Source: Candidatus Dichloromethanomonas elyunquensis (GTDB lineage: Bacteria; Bacillota; Desulfitobacteriia; Desulfitobacteriales; Syntrophobotulaceae). Taken from it: a stretch of DNA of 64,000 nt. Position numbers and translations under genes: made by a program. Of this stretch, positions 1 to 9,222 are shown in pieces. The notes below the pieces were generated by a model. It did not search any database. It was not told where the DNA came from and saw only the letters and a program-made list of their open reading frames with translations. The stretch is taken from the NCBI GenBank assembly GCA_001515265.1, contig LNDB01000001.1, positions 124,001 through 188,000 on the forward strand. The letters run 5' to 3'. Position 1 is the first letter of the stretch. Every line of letters starts with the position of its first letter.

Positions 1-183
1 TCTGCAAGAAGCACAATCCCTATCTATAGATTCAATGATTCCCCGGTACTGAACGCCGGTATTGTCAAAACCCACCGCCTGGTCCCCTTCCTTCAGACGA
101 AGCACCTTGACCAGATGATAAAGCTCATCCCCCAGAATGTGAAAAGAGCCCTCGGTTTTATTCCCTATGCGAAAGCGGTGCAT
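1..183 (-). CDS. rsmE: 16S rRNA (uracil-1498-N3)-methyltransferase RsmE, N-terminal part
   Basis: The gene is cut by the window edge; only the first 61 codons are present. The protein starts MHRFRIG and continues with HLVKVLRLKEGD, the N-terminal PUA-like signature of RsmE, which methylates N3 of U1498 in 16S rRNA using SAM. The SAM-binding trefoil-knot domain lies outside the window. The ATG at 183 lies inside the last codons of prmA, a 26-bp overlap that suggests translational coupling. The order prmA-rsmE after dnaJ is the usual Firmicutes arrangement. The short visible length is the only reason for caution. Confidence 0.85.
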   Translation of the reverse strand, partial: MHRFRIGNKTEGSFHILGDELYHLVKVLRLKEGDQAVGFDNTGVQYRGIIESIDRDCASCR

Positions 184-1129
184 ATCCCTCTCCCTTAACA
201 CTTTCCTGAAATTGCGCTTTTAACAGGACCCATCCTGAATCTTCAAGCTTCCCGACACATCTTAGGCCATGTTCATTCATTTTTTCCACGACTTTCTCTA
301 CCCGGGTGTCAATTAATCCGGATGCCATAAAAAGTCCGTCCGGCTTCATAAGCACCGGCAGCTGCGGCAGAAGATCAATGATGACATCCGCAATAATATT
401 GGCGATGACCACATCGGCTAATCCCGTAAAAACTTCACCTAAATTCCCGGCCTTAACTGTCACCCTGTCACCAGCTTCATTCAATGATATATTTTCCTTT
501 GCTATTTTCACTGCCATAATGTCGATGTCTCCGGCCTGAACGAAGGCCCCCCTTTTGGCCGCCGCTACTGCCAGGATTCCTGAACCTGTCCCAACATCAA
601 AGACTATTTGGCCTTCGCAAACGTGGTCTTCAATTGCTTCTAAACAGAGCGAAGTCGTCGGATGGGTTCCTGTTCCAAAGGCCATTCCAGGGTCAATTTC
701 TATCATCAGTTCATCTTTCTCCGGCAGGTATTCCTCCCAGGAAGGCTTGACGAGAAAGTTTCTTCCTATTTTAATAGGTTTGAAATAACGTTTCCATTCG
801 TTAGCCCAATCTTCTTCCTTAACCATGATAGTTTCCGATTGTATTACCCATTCCGGGAAAAGCTCTTTGAGAAAAAGAAGGTCTTCCCGCAGGGACACAA
901 GTCTTCCGCTTAAACGCTCATCTTCCGGAAAATAGCCCTTAATTACGGATTGACCGGTCACATCAATCTGGTCAAAAACGTGGCAGTCCCAGATTCCTGA
1001 ATCGATATAAGTCTTAATCAGTTCAGCTGATTCCACAACAACTCCCTGACTGCCCAATCTGTAAAAAAGATCGGTAACAGCTTCTTCGCCTTCTGACGAA
1101 ACCGTTACCGCTACTTCCATCCAATTCAT
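158..1129 (-). CDS. prmA: Ribosomal protein L11 methyltransferase PrmA
   Basis: SAM-dependent methyltransferase that trimethylates lysines and the N-terminus of ribosomal protein L11 in the cytoplasm. The 323-residue protein has the family length. Visible motifs are FGTGTHPTT at about 151-159, the class I SAM-binding motif DVGTGSG at 178-184 and NIIADV near 244, matching the substrate-binding N(I/V)xx motif of PrmA. The N-terminal 120 residues correspond to the L11-recognition domain. The ATG at 1129 follows an AGGAG ribosome-binding site. It lies 45 bp downstream of dnaJ and overlaps rsmE by 26 bp, so it is probably the distal part of the heat-shock operon. Confidence 0.96.
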   Translation of the reverse strand: MNWMEVAVTVSSEGEEAVTDLFYRLGSQGVVVESAELIKTYIDSGIWDCHVFDQIDVTGQSVIKGYFPEDERLSGRLVSLREDLLFLKELFPEWVIQSETIMVKEEDWANEWKRYFKPIKIGRNFLVKPSWEEYLPEKDELMIEIDPGMAFGTGTHPTTSLCLEAIEDHVCEGQIVFDVGTGSGILAVAAAKRGAFVQAGDIDIMAVKIAKENISLNEAGDRVTVKAGNLGEVFTGLADVVIANIIADVIIDLLPQLPVLMKPDGLFMASGLIDTRVEKVVEKMNEHGLRCVGKLEDSGWVLLKAQFQESVKGEGYAPLSHRE

Positions 1130-1174
1130 AGCTTTCTCCTTTTAACCAAGGCTATTGACATTGATGCATTCTAC

Positions 1175-2323
1175 TCAGCCTATGGCATCTTTCACATTTT
1201 CCTTGACCTTATCCCAGAAGGATTTTTTGCCCATTTGCTGGTCCTCGGTAGTAATCCGTCCGAATTCTTTCAACAGCTCTTTCTGTCTGTCTGTAAGTTT
1301 CGTAGGAGTAGCAATGATCACCCTGACATGCTGGTCTCCTGCCCCGCCTCCTCTTCGGTAGGGTATACCCATACCTTTGATCCTGAAAATTTTTGAAGTC
1401 TGTGTCCCTTCCGGAATCTTCATTTGTACATCTCCATGAATGGTAGGAATATCAATCTCATCCCCTAAAGCGGCTTGTACAAAAGTGATAGGTATTTCAC
1501 AGTAGATATCGTTTCCCTGCCGTTCAAAAAATTCATGGGGTTGAACATTGAGGACTACATAAAGGTCCCCGGAAGGGCCTCCTTTTTCCCCTGCTTCGCC
1601 CCGTCCGCTGAAGCGAAGACTTAACCCTTCTTCTGATCCTGCCGGAATGTTGACTTCAATCTTCTTCACTTCACGAATCTTGCCTCGGCCGTTGCATTTA
1701 TGGCATGGTGTACCGATCATGCTCCCCTGGCCGTTACACGCAGGGCAAGTGCGGGTAGTCGCCACCTGACCGAAGGGCGTTCTCTGCACAGAGCGGACGT
1801 GCCCTGAACCTCCGCACTGAGAACAGGTTGTGGGGTGTGTCCCGGGAGCGGCACCGCTGCCGTTGCAATGGGGACATGTATCGGAAATAGGTACCTCTAT
1901 GGTTTTTTTTGCGCCAAAAGCGGCTTCATATAGTGTAATTGTCAAATCGTACCGCAAGTCTGCCCCCCTTGCGGGGCCCCTTCTTCTTTGACCGCCCCCG
2001 TTCATGCTTCCGCCAAAGAACATATCAAAAATGTCACCAAGTCCAAAATCAGCAAAATCGGAAAAGTCGCCAAAACCTCCAAATCCGCCCTGACCGTTAA
2101 AATCTACGCCGGCGTGTCCAAATTGATCATATTTTGCTTTCTTTTCCGGGCTGCTTAATACTGCATAAGCTTCAGTCGCTTCCTTAAAGCGTTCTTCGGC
2201 TTCCTTGTCATTAGGTTTAACATCAGGATGATTTTCCTTGGCAATTTTTCGGTAGGCTTTTTTGATTTCGTCTAAACTTGCCGATTTGCTTACTCCTAGG
2301 ACCTCGTAATAATCCCGTTTCAT
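1175..2323 (-). CDS. dnaJ: Chaperone DnaJ (Hsp40)
   Basis: Co-chaperone that delivers unfolded substrates to DnaK and stimulates its ATPase. The 382-residue protein has the full type I layout: J domain at 1-70 with HPD at 32-34, a Gly/Phe-rich segment at about 72-118, and a zinc domain with four Cys pairs (C150/C153, C167/C170, C193/C196, C207/C210) in CxxCxGxG repeats, then the C-terminal substrate-binding domains. A GGGAGGAG ribosome-binding site precedes the ATG. It follows dnaK by about 150 bp, and that spacer holds its own candidate promoter and two hairpins. Confidence 0.98.
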   Translation of the reverse strand: MKRDYYEVLGVSKSASLDEIKKAYRKIAKENHPDVKPNDKEAEERFKEATEAYAVLSSPEKKAKYDQFGHAGVDFNGQGGFGGFGDFSDFADFGLGDIFDMFFGGSMNGGGQRRRGPARGADLRYDLTITLYEAAFGAKKTIEVPISDTCPHCNGSGAAPGTHPTTCSQCGGSGHVRSVQRTPFGQVATTRTCPACNGQGSMIGTPCHKCNGRGKIREVKKIEVNIPAGSEEGLSLRFSGRGEAGEKGGPSGDLYVVLNVQPHEFFERQGNDIYCEIPITFVQAALGDEIDIPTIHGDVQMKIPEGTQTSKIFRIKGMGIPYRRGGGAGDQHVRVIIATPTKLTDRQKELLKEFGRITTEDQQMGKKSFWDKVKENVKDAIG

Positions 2324-2387
2324 TTTTTAGTCGAAACTCCTCCCTATATATCAATACCGAAGGTATCCATAATATCAAATACGGAGC

Positions 2388-2411
2388 GGGCACAAAGATC
2401 CCTTTGCGCCC
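2388..2411 (-). other. Stem-loop in the dnaK-dnaJ spacer
   Basis: Ten-base-pair inverted repeat (GGGCGCAAAG / CTTTGTGCCC, one G-U pair) with a 4-nt loop. No T-tract follows, so it does not look like a terminator. A smaller hairpin (ATACC-GAA-GGTAT) lies at 2354-2366. Both would sit in the 5' leader of a transcript starting near 2426. They could be an RNA processing or stability element separating dnaK from dnaJ mRNA. Confidence 0.45.
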
Positions 2412-2432
2412 AAGGTTTATCTCCGATATACT

Positions 2433-2462
2433 ATTATACTCCCTCACAGGACCTCATGTTAA
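2433..2462 (-). promoter_or_regulatory. Candidate sigma-A promoter for dnaJ
   Basis: On the minus strand TTAACA (2462-2457) is followed after 18 bp by a perfect TATAAT (2438-2433), just downstream of the dnaK stop codon. It would let dnaJ, prmA and rsmE be expressed without the CIRCE-controlled promoter. No CIRCE copy is visible beside it. Confidence 0.5.
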
Positions 2463-2472
2463 GCGGAATGTT

Positions 2473-4323
2473 TTAATCTTTATTCACTTCGGTATATTCT
2501 GCATCGACAACATTTTCATCGGCTTTGCCTGTTCCGGCATTCTGACCGCCGGCATTCGGGTTTGCCTCCTGTTGGCCGGGGTTCTGGGCAGCCTGCTGCT
2601 GGTACATCTTTTCTACGTAGGGATGAAGAACTTTAGTTAATGCTTCCGATTTAGCTTTCATCTCCTGGACATTGTCCGTTCCGGCCGCAGCCCGGAGTTC
2701 TTCAGCAGCCTTTTTAATATTATCCCTTTCAGCCGCGTCCCCTTTTCCTTCGAAATCCTTCAAAGTCTTTTCTGCCTGGTAAGCCAGAGAATCCGCTTCA
2801 TTTTTGGCATCAATCAATTCTCTCTGCTTTTTATCCTGTTCGGCATTGGTTTCGGCGTCCTTGCGCATCTTTTCAATCTCATCTTTACTTAAACCGGTAG
2901 AAGCAGTGATGGTGACTTTTTGCTCGTTGCCGGTCGCCGTATCTTTTGCTGAGACGTGAACAATACCGTTCACATCGATATCAAATTTTACTTCAATCTG
3001 CGGGATACCACGCGGGGCAGGGGGAATTCCGGTCAGTTGGAAACGTCCAAGGGTCTTATTGTATGCGGCCATTTCCCTTTCGCCCTGAAGCACATGAATA
3101 TCCACGGATGTCTGATTATCTGCCGCCGTAGAAAAGACCTGGGATTTTGTGGTCGGAATAGTGGTGTTCCGGTCGATTATGCGTGTAAATACACTGCCTA
3201 ATGTTTCAATTCCCAAAGAGAGCGGGGCGACATCCACAAGAACGATATCTTTCATCTCTCCGCCAAGAACGCCGCCCTGGATAGCCGCTCCAAGGGCTAC
3301 TACTTCATCGGGGTTAACGCCTTTGTGCGGTTCCTTTCCGCTGATTCTCTTAATTGCTTCCTGAACAGCCGGAATACGGGTAGATCCGCCTACCAGGATG
3401 ACCTGGTCAATCTCCTTAAAGGTCAGCTTGGCATCTTCCATAGCCTGACGGGTTGGTCCCATCGTAGCTTCCACCAAACTTGCGGTAAGTTCTTCAAATT
3501 TGGCCCTGGTAATATTCATGTCCAGATGGAGCGGTCCTTCAGCCGACATGGTGATAAAAGGAAGGTTGACATTGGACTGGGTAACACCTGAAAGCTCAAT
3601 TTTAGCTTTCTCTGCAGCCTCTTTTAAACGCTGCAAAGCAACACGGTCTTTGGAAAGATCAACACCATTGCTTTTCTTAAATTCGGCTGCAATATAATCC
3701 ATCAGGCGTTGGTCAAAATCATCTCCGCCTAAGTGGTTGTTTCCATTTGTCGCTTTAACTTCAACCATTCCCTGGCTGAGTTCCAGAATAGAAACGTCAA
3801 AAGTCCCTCCGCCGAGGTCGTACACTAAAACGGTCTGATCATTTTCTTTATCCAGGCCATAAGCCAACGCTGCGGCAGTAGGCTCGTTAATAATACGCAG
3901 CACTTCCAAGCCGGCAATTGTGCCCGCATCTTTGGTTGCCTGTCTCTGGGAGTCCGTAAAATATGCCGGAACAGTGATAACAGCTTGTTTCACACTTGCT
4001 CCAAGGTAAGCTTCCGCATCAGATTTCAGCTTCTGCAGAATCATAGCGGAAATCTCTTGCGGAGTATAGGCTTTATCTATTAAGTTTGTCTTATAGTCTG
4101 ATCCCATATGACGCTTGATCGAAATTACAGTATTATCCGGATTGGATACGGCTTGTCTTTTTGCTACCTGTCCGACGAGTTTTTCGCCTGTTTTCGAAAA
4201 ACCTACCACGGAAGGAGTGATTCGGGCTCCTTCGGGGTTCGGAATGACAACAGGTTCCCCGCCTTCCAATACAGCAACGCAAGAATTCGTAGTTCCTAAA
4301 TCGATACCGATTATTTTACTCAT
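2473..4323 (-). CDS. dnaK: Molecular chaperone DnaK (Hsp70)
   Basis: ATP-dependent Hsp70 chaperone of the cytoplasm, acting with DnaJ and GrpE. The 616-residue protein starts [15 protein letters not shown], the Hsp70 phosphate-1 signature, and has the phosphate-2 segment [12 protein letters not shown], the linker and substrate-domain start [12 protein letters not shown], and a C-terminal lid ending in the usual acidic [11 protein letters not shown] tail. The ATG at 4323 follows AGGAGG. It lies 39 bp after grpE and is expressed from the hrcA promoter. Confidence 0.99.
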   Translation of the reverse strand: MSKIIGIDLGTTNSCVAVLEGGEPVVIPNPEGARITPSVVGFSKTGEKLVGQVAKRQAVSNPDNTVISIKRHMGSDYKTNLIDKAYTPQEISAMILQKLKSDAEAYLGASVKQAVITVPAYFTDSQRQATKDAGTIAGLEVLRIINEPTAAALAYGLDKENDQTVLVYDLGGGTFDVSILELSQGMVEVKATNGNNHLGGDDFDQRLMDYIAAEFKKSNGVDLSKDRVALQRLKEAAEKAKIELSGVTQSNVNLPFITMSAEGPLHLDMNITRAKFEELTASLVEATMGPTRQAMEDAKLTFKEIDQVILVGGSTRIPAVQEAIKRISGKEPHKGVNPDEVVALGAAIQGGVLGGEMKDIVLVDVAPLSLGIETLGSVFTRIIDRNTTIPTTKSQVFSTAADNQTSVDIHVLQGEREMAAYNKTLGRFQLTGIPPAPRGIPQIEVKFDIDVNGIVHVSAKDTATGNEQKVTITASTGLSKDEIEKMRKDAETNAEQDKKQRELIDAKNEADSLAYQAEKTLKDFEGKGDAAERDNIKKAAEELRAAAGTDNVQEMKAKSEALTKVLHPYVEKMYQQQAAQNPGQQEANPNAGGQNAGTGKADENVVDAEYTEVNKD

Positions 4324-4362
4324 TATCTATTTCCTCCTTAATTCACTTCATATAAGGGTTTA

Positions 4363-4920
4363 TCAGCCTGACACCTTGACGCTGCTCGGTCTCAACACTT
4401 TATCTTTCAGATAATAGCCTTTTTGAAGCTCCTCCAAAACCACATTTTCACCCTGGTCCGTTTCTTCCCTGAGAAGGGCTTCATGCAGATTGGGATCGAA
4501 CTGTTCCCCTGCAGCCTCTATCGCTTTTAATCCATGATCTTCAAGGACTTTAAGGAACTGACGATAGATCATCTCCACTCCCTGGGATAATGATTCAAAA
4601 TCTTTGTTCCTGCGGCTGGAGTCTACTGCCCTTTCAAAATTATCGAGTACGGGAAGCAAGGAGAGAATCATTCCCTCCGAAGCGTATTTTGCAAATTCTT
4701 CTTTTTCTTTCTGCGTTCTTTTTCGGTAGTTATCAAATTCGGCTTTTAATCTTTGCAATTGTGCATAATAGTCTTCCGCTTTGGCCTTGTACTCATCCAA
4801 TTCGGCCGATAATTCGTACGTTTCTGAATCCTGAGCCGAAAATTCAGAACTGTCATCTGCAAAATCACCCTGGGATTCTTGTAAGTTATTCTCTTCAGTG
4901 ATTGTGTTTTGCGCTTTCAC
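4363..4920 (-). CDS. grpE: Nucleotide exchange factor GrpE
   Basis: Releases ADP from DnaK. The 185-residue protein has a low-complexity acidic N-terminus (about 1-40), a long coiled coil with the family segment EFDNYRKRTQKEKEE near 65-80, and the C-terminal beta domain with PVLDNFERA and FDPNLHEALL. The start is a GTG at 4920 preceded by GGAGG seven bases away; no better ATG exists. It lies 15 bp after hrcA in the same operon. Confidence 0.97.
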   Translation of the reverse strand: MKAQNTITEENNLQESQGDFADDSSEFSAQDSETYELSAELDEYKAKAEDYYAQLQRLKAEFDNYRKRTQKEKEEFAKYASEGMILSLLPVLDNFERAVDSSRRNKDFESLSQGVEMIYRQFLKVLEDHGLKAIEAAGEQFDPNLHEALLREETDQGENVVLEELQKGYYLKDKVLRPSSVKVSG

Positions 4921-4935
4921 GGAACCGCCTCCTTC

Positions 4936-5988
4936 CTAAGTTCTGCTCATACGATGCTTACGGGTGAGCATCTCTGTCAGACTTTTTGTCATATAATCAA
5001 CAATTGTGATTGCCTTGCTATAGTCCATACGGGTTGGCCCTAATACGCCAACAGAACCGATTTGCTTTCCATTGATATGGTATGTGGCGGAGATCAAACT
5101 GCAATCTTTAAAAACTTCGTCAGGATTCTCGCCTCCAATAGTAATATTCAATCCATTTTGGTTCTGGCTTAATAAATCTTTGAGTTTGTTGTTTTCTTCA
5201 AACACGGAAAACAAATTCCTGACTTTATTTAAATCCCGGAACTCAGGCTGATTCAGCATATTAAGCGTACCGCCAACATAGACACGCTGCTCAGGATTAT
5301 CATTTTCTTTCCCTTCAAACATTCTTTCCAGAATTCCCATCATGCCGTCAATCATCCTGCGTTTTCTGGAAAGTTCACTATAGATCTCATGCAGCAGACT
5401 TTTTTTTAAATCCTGTACCCTGGTGCCTCCCATTTTTTCATTAAAGAGGTTGGCGAGTACTTGTAATTCCTCAGAGGTAGTATCAAGCCCGATGTCTACA
5501 ATATTATTCTCGACTGAACCATTTTCTTTCACCGTGACCATAATGGCTTTACCCGGTTCATAGGGCAAAAAATAGAGTTTTTTCAGAACGCTGTTCCTGG
5601 TCTTCGGTCCCAGAACCAGACTGGTCAGACTGGTTACCTGGGAGATAAGTTTTCCGGTATATTCAATGACTTCCTGGACCTCATTCAAGCGGTTCTTAAC
5701 TTCCGAGTTAATATTTTGTTGTTCTTCTTCGTTTAAAATCATTGGGTCCATCAGATAGTCAACATAGTAACGGTACCCGAAATCAGAAGGAATCCTGCCT
5801 GCCGAAGTATGAGGCTGTTCGATCAAGCCCATCTCCTCTAAATCGGACATTTCATTACGGATCGTAGCGGGAGAGACCCCCAGTTCGGATTTTTTGGAAA
5901 TCGTCCGGGACCCAACAGGTTCAGCGGTGGAAATATAATCTTGCACAATGGCCTTTAAAATCTTTTCTTTCCTTTCATCCATTTCCAT
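4936..5988 (-). CDS. hrcA: Heat-inducible transcription repressor HrcA
   Basis: Repressor of class I heat-shock genes that binds the CIRCE operator and is kept active by GroEL. The 350-residue protein has the N-terminal winged helix-turn-helix (about 1-75; SPATIRNEMSDLEEMGL, followed by QPHTSAGRIPSDFGYR) and the C-terminal GAF-like inserted domain. It is the first gene of the hrcA-grpE-dnaK-dnaJ operon and lies directly behind a perfect CIRCE element, so it represses itself. Confidence 0.98.
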   Translation of the reverse strand: MEMDERKEKILKAIVQDYISTAEPVGSRTISKKSELGVSPATIRNEMSDLEEMGLIEQPHTSAGRIPSDFGYRYYVDYLMDPMILNEEEQQNINSEVKNRLNEVQEVIEYTGKLISQVTSLTSLVLGPKTRNSVLKKLYFLPYEPGKAIMVTVKENGSVENNIVDIGLDTTSEELQVLANLFNEKMGGTRVQDLKKSLLHEIYSELSRKRRMIDGMMGILERMFEGKENDNPEQRVYVGGTLNMLNQPEFRDLNKVRNLFSVFEENNKLKDLLSQNQNGLNITIGGENPDEVFKDCSLISATYHINGKQIGSVGVLGPTRMDYSKAITIVDYMTKSLTEMLTRKHRMSRT

Positions 5989-6013
5989 AACGCTACCCCC
6001 AAGTTTGTGGTTG

Positions 6014-6040
6014 TTAGCACTCTTACTAAGTGAGTGCTAA
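6014..6040 (-). promoter_or_regulatory. CIRCE operator (HrcA binding site)
   Basis: A perfect 9-9-9 palindrome, TTAGCACTC, nine bases, GAGTGCTAA, which is the exact consensus of the CIRCE element. It lies just upstream of hrcA and just downstream of the -10 box, so HrcA would block promoter clearance. No second copy was noticed in the window. Confidence 0.98.
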
Positions 6041-6052
6041 TACTCTGACCCT

Positions 6053-6081
6053 ACATTAGCACGAAGGTAAAAGATTGTCAA
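6053..6081 (-). promoter_or_regulatory. Sigma-A promoter of the hrcA operon
   Basis: TTGACA (6081-6076), 17 bp, then TAATGT (6058-6053) preceded by TGC, an extended -10. The predicted start point falls at the edge of the CIRCE palindrome. The -35 is perfect and the -10 moderate. Confidence 0.75.
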
Positions 6082-6109
6082 GATGGATTTGGTAATTTCA
6101 GTGAATGAT

Positions 6110-7288
6110 TCACCTCATAAAATCCCTAATAATAGCATTGGCGACAAACATATATTGCTTATTTAATGTGAGTCTGTCTTCAGCAATGAATAGAAAACCT
6201 CTATCTATATAGTTTGCCATAATCGGGCCGTAAATATCCTGAACGGAGACCTTAAATTTTTGTAAAAAGCCGGTAAGGCTTATTCCCTCCTCTGTCCGAA
6301 GTCCAAGCATCATATATTCCGACATGAGTTGTGCTGCGGTAAGAAATTCCGTCTCACAAAGGGCAAAAGTCTTTTGCCCCTTCCCATGATCTTCGATGTA
6401 AGCGGTTATGTCCTCATTGTTCTTCGACCTTACGTTTTGAATACAGGAAACTGCCCCGGGTCCCAGGCCGATATAATCCTCCCCCTGCCAATAGGTCAAG
6501 TTATGTTTGCATTCATAACCCGGTCTGGCAAAATTGGAAATCTCATAATGCCTGTACCCTTTTTCCTCTAAAAATGCTGCTGCCCATGCATACATATCCG
6601 CCTGAAGATCATCGTCGGGCAAAAACTCAGTCCGATCCTGAAGATACTTTTCTCCGAAAGGTGTTCCTTCTTCCAACGTTAACGCGTAGACCGAGAGGTG
6701 TTCCGGGGATAACTCCGAGGCCTTCCGCAATGTGTCCTTCCAATCTTTTAGATCCTGTCCGGGAAGACCAAAAATCAGATCCAGGTTAAGATTATGTATT
6801 CCAGCTTTGCGGATTCGTTTAACCGCCTGCCAAATATCCTGCGACCTGTGTATTCTCCCCATCTGACAAAGTAGCCGGTCATTAAAGCTCTGCGCCCCTA
6901 ATGATATCCGGTTAACCCTATAATTGCGCAATACTTTCAATTTCTCTTCGTCAACCGTCCCCGGATTGGCCTCCGTTGTTTTCTCAGAGTCCGAAAAAGT
7001 GAAATACTGATGAATTTCGTTCAGAAGTGTATCTAACTGACGCCAGGAAAGCACCGTTGGGGTACCGCCTCCTATATAAAGAGAAGAAACTCCTGCCGGG
7101 GCTTCGCCGGATCTTAATTCTATTTCCCGGGCCGCCCCGCGTAAATAGCCGGAGATCAGTCCGGAATCTCCGGCTGACTGAGGCATTCTCCCATACCCCT
7201 CGCTCCAGTCAATAAGAGGAAGGGAATAAAAAGCACAATAATCACATTTTTTGATACAGAAAGGGACATGGACATATAACGAAGGCAT
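6110..7288 (-). CDS. hemW: Radical SAM heme chaperone HemW
   Basis: Radical SAM family protein, formerly annotated as oxygen-independent coproporphyrinogen oxidase and now known to be a heme chaperone. The 392-residue protein has the 4Fe-4S motif CIKKCDYC with C11, C15 and C18, and the GGGTP motif at about residue 73. It lacks the N-terminal extension of true HemN. It lies between lepA and hrcA, the conserved Firmicutes position, 17 bp after lepA, so the two are probably cotranscribed. AGGAGAG precedes the ATG. Confidence 0.95.
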   Translation of the reverse strand: MPSLYVHVPFCIKKCDYCAFYSLPLIDWSEGYGRMPQSAGDSGLISGYLRGAAREIELRSGEAPAGVSSLYIGGGTPTVLSWRQLDTLLNEIHQYFTFSDSEKTTEANPGTVDEEKLKVLRNYRVNRISLGAQSFNDRLLCQMGRIHRSQDIWQAVKRIRKAGIHNLNLDLIFGLPGQDLKDWKDTLRKASELSPEHLSVYALTLEEGTPFGEKYLQDRTEFLPDDDLQADMYAWAAAFLEEKGYRHYEISNFARPGYECKHNLTYWQGEDYIGLGPGAVSCIQNVRSKNNEDITAYIEDHGKGQKTFALCETEFLTAAQLMSEYMMLGLRTEEGISLTGFLQKFKVSVQDIYGPIMANYIDRGFLFIAEDRLTLNKQYMFVANAIIRDFMR

Positions 7289-7305
7289 TTATCTCTCCTG
7301 TTTCA

Positions 7306-9111
7306 TTAGTCATCCATTTTTAGCACAGCCATAAATGCTTCCTGGGGAATTTCAACATTCCCAACTTGTTTCATGCGCTTTTTCCCTTCTTTTTGCTTCT
7401 CCAGGAGTTTTCTTTTACGGGTAATGTCCCCGCCGTAGCATTTAGCAAGGACATCTTTGCGCATTGCCCGTATATTTTCTCTGGCGATGACTTTAGCCCC
7501 GATAACTGCTTGGACAGGGATTTCAAACATTTGGCGCGGGATTAGGCCGCGCAGTTTTTCCACAAGTTTTCTTCCCCGCGGATAAGCCTTGTCTTTGTGA
7601 ACAATAAAGGAAAGAGCATCCACTATCTCCCCGTTCAGCATGATATCCAGTTTTACCAGATTGGCTTCCTTATACCCGGTAAGCTCATAGTCCAAAGACG
7701 CATATCCTTTGGTACGGGACTTTAATTGGTCGAAATAGTCATAGACAATCTCGCTTAGAGGGAGTTCATAATAGAGGCTTACCCGCGATGCTGTGATATA
7801 GTCCATGTTGAGGAAACTCCCTCTTTTCTCCTGGTTTAGTTCCATGATCGTACCGACAAATTCAGCCGGGACCATAACGGAGGCTTTTACCATAGGTTCC
7901 TCAATAGATTCTATTTTTCCTTCCGGAGGCAGTAACGCGGGATTATCAATAAGAATTTGCTCCCGGTCGGTGGTATTCACTTTATAGACGACACTCGGGG
8001 CTGTTGTAATAATAGAAAGTCCGAATTCCCGTTCGATCCGTTCCTGAATAATCTCCATATGAAGCAATCCCAGGAAACCGCAGCGGAAGCCGAAACCTAA
8101 CGCTGCAGAAGTTTCGTTTTCATACATGAGACTGGCATCGTTTAATTGCAGCTTCTCTAAAGCATCTTTTAAACGGTCATAATCAGAAGTTTCCACGGGA
8201 TAAAGCCCGCAGAAAACCATCGATATCGCCTTACGATACCCCGGAAGCGCTTCCGGGGCAGGATTTCCGGCATCCGTGACCGTATCGCCTACCCGGGTGT
8301 CTCCGACATTTTTAATACTTCCCGCAATGTAGCCTACCTGTCCGGCTTTAAGCTCTTCGGCGATAGTCATTCCGGGAGTGAATACCCCTACCTCCGTTAT
8401 TTCAAATACTTTTCCGGAGGACATCATCTTGATATTGGTGCCCTTCGTTACTTGGCCGTCAAATATCCGGATATAAGGGATGGCCCCTTTGTAAGAATCA
8501 AATTTGGAGTCAAAGATTAATGATTTTAAGGGTTTCTCATCGTTACCCTGCGGGGGGGGAATTCGTTTGACAATGGCTTCCAGAATTTCTTCCACACCTA
8601 CACCGCTTTTAGCCGAAGCAAGGATGGCTTCACTGGCATCGATTCCGATAACATCCTCAATTTCTTGTTTCACTCTATCGGGTTCGGCGCTTGGAAGATC
8701 AATTTTATTAATAACGGGAATAATTTCCAGGTCGTTTTCCAAAGCCAAATAAACATTAGCCAAGGTTTGCGCTTCAATACCCTGTGCCGCATCTACTACC
8801 AGCAAAGCCCCTTCGCAGGCAGCGAGACTCCTGGATACCTCGTAGGAAAAGTCGACATGCCCGGGAGTATCAATTAAATTCAGTTCATAAACTTCTCCGT
8901 CCTTGGCCTTATAGCGGAGGCGGACTGCCTGGAGTTTAATCGTGATTCCCCGTTCTCTCTCCAAATCCATGGAATCCAGAACCTGTTCTTTGAGTTCCCG
9001 TGTCGAAAGTGTTCCGGTATACTCGATCAAACGGTCAGCAAGGGTGGATTTCCCGTGGTCTATATGCGCAATGATGGAAAAATTCCTTATTTTTGATGAG
9101 GCTTGTGCCAT
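7306..9111 (-). CDS. lepA: Elongation factor 4 (LepA), ribosome-associated GTPase
   Basis: Translational GTPase implicated in ribosome back-translocation and 30S assembly. The protein of 601 residues has G1 AHIDHGKST, the switch RGITIK, G3 DTPGH and G4 NKID, then domains II, III, V and the LepA-specific C-terminal domain with the basic tail [19 protein letters not shown]. The ATG at 9111 (MAQASSKIR) is preferred over an in-frame ATG at 9132 because only the former has a ribosome-binding site (GGGAGAG, 7 bp). Its promoter overlaps the terminator of murJ. Confidence 0.97.
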   Translation of the reverse strand: MAQASSKIRNFSIIAHIDHGKSTLADRLIEYTGTLSTRELKEQVLDSMDLERERGITIKLQAVRLRYKAKDGEVYELNLIDTPGHVDFSYEVSRSLAACEGALLVVDAAQGIEAQTLANVYLALENDLEIIPVINKIDLPSAEPDRVKQEIEDVIGIDASEAILASAKSGVGVEEILEAIVKRIPPPQGNDEKPLKSLIFDSKFDSYKGAIPYIRIFDGQVTKGTNIKMMSSGKVFEITEVGVFTPGMTIAEELKAGQVGYIAGSIKNVGDTRVGDTVTDAGNPAPEALPGYRKAISMVFCGLYPVETSDYDRLKDALEKLQLNDASLMYENETSAALGFGFRCGFLGLLHMEIIQERIEREFGLSIITTAPSVVYKVNTTDREQILIDNPALLPPEGKIESIEEPMVKASVMVPAEFVGTIMELNQEKRGSFLNMDYITASRVSLYYELPLSEIVYDYFDQLKSRTKGYASLDYELTGYKEANLVKLDIMLNGEIVDALSFIVHKDKAYPRGRKLVEKLRGLIPRQMFEIPVQAVIGAKVIARENIRAMRKDVLAKCYGGDITRKRKLLEKQKEGKKRMKQVGNVEIPQEAFMAVLKMDD

Positions 9112-9146
9112 ACAGTTTCTCTCCCTAAACATATTACCGGCAAATA

Positions 9147-9176
9147 ATTATAGCAAAAAGCCGCCCCTTTAAGCAA
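9147..9176 (-). promoter_or_regulatory. Candidate lepA promoter nested in the murJ terminator
   Basis: A perfect TATAAT (9152-9147) lies 18 bp after TTGCTT (9176-9171) on the minus strand. The spacer contains the 3' arm and T-tract of the murJ terminator. The -35 match is weak (3 of 6), the -10 perfect. Confidence 0.4.
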
Positions 9177-9197
9177 CATACCTTATTAGAGACGGCT
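9155..9197 (-). terminator. Rho-independent terminator after murJ
   Basis: Nine-base-pair stem (AGCCGTCTC / GGGGCGGCT, with two G-U pairs), a 21-nt loop, then a T-run. It separates murJ from lepA, which in other Firmicutes follows spoIIP. Confidence 0.65.
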
Positions 9198-9222
9198 ATG
9201 GATTATCATTTTTTAACGAAAA

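Noticed and set aside
6055..6063. A second CIRCE-like half-site near the hrcA -10
   Set aside because: Only a TTAGCAC half without its partner arm; likely chance overlap with the -10.
9112..9132. Seven-residue N-terminal extension of LepA (MFRERNC)
   Set aside because: No ribosome-binding site at 9132; the next ATG has one at the right distance and matches family length.
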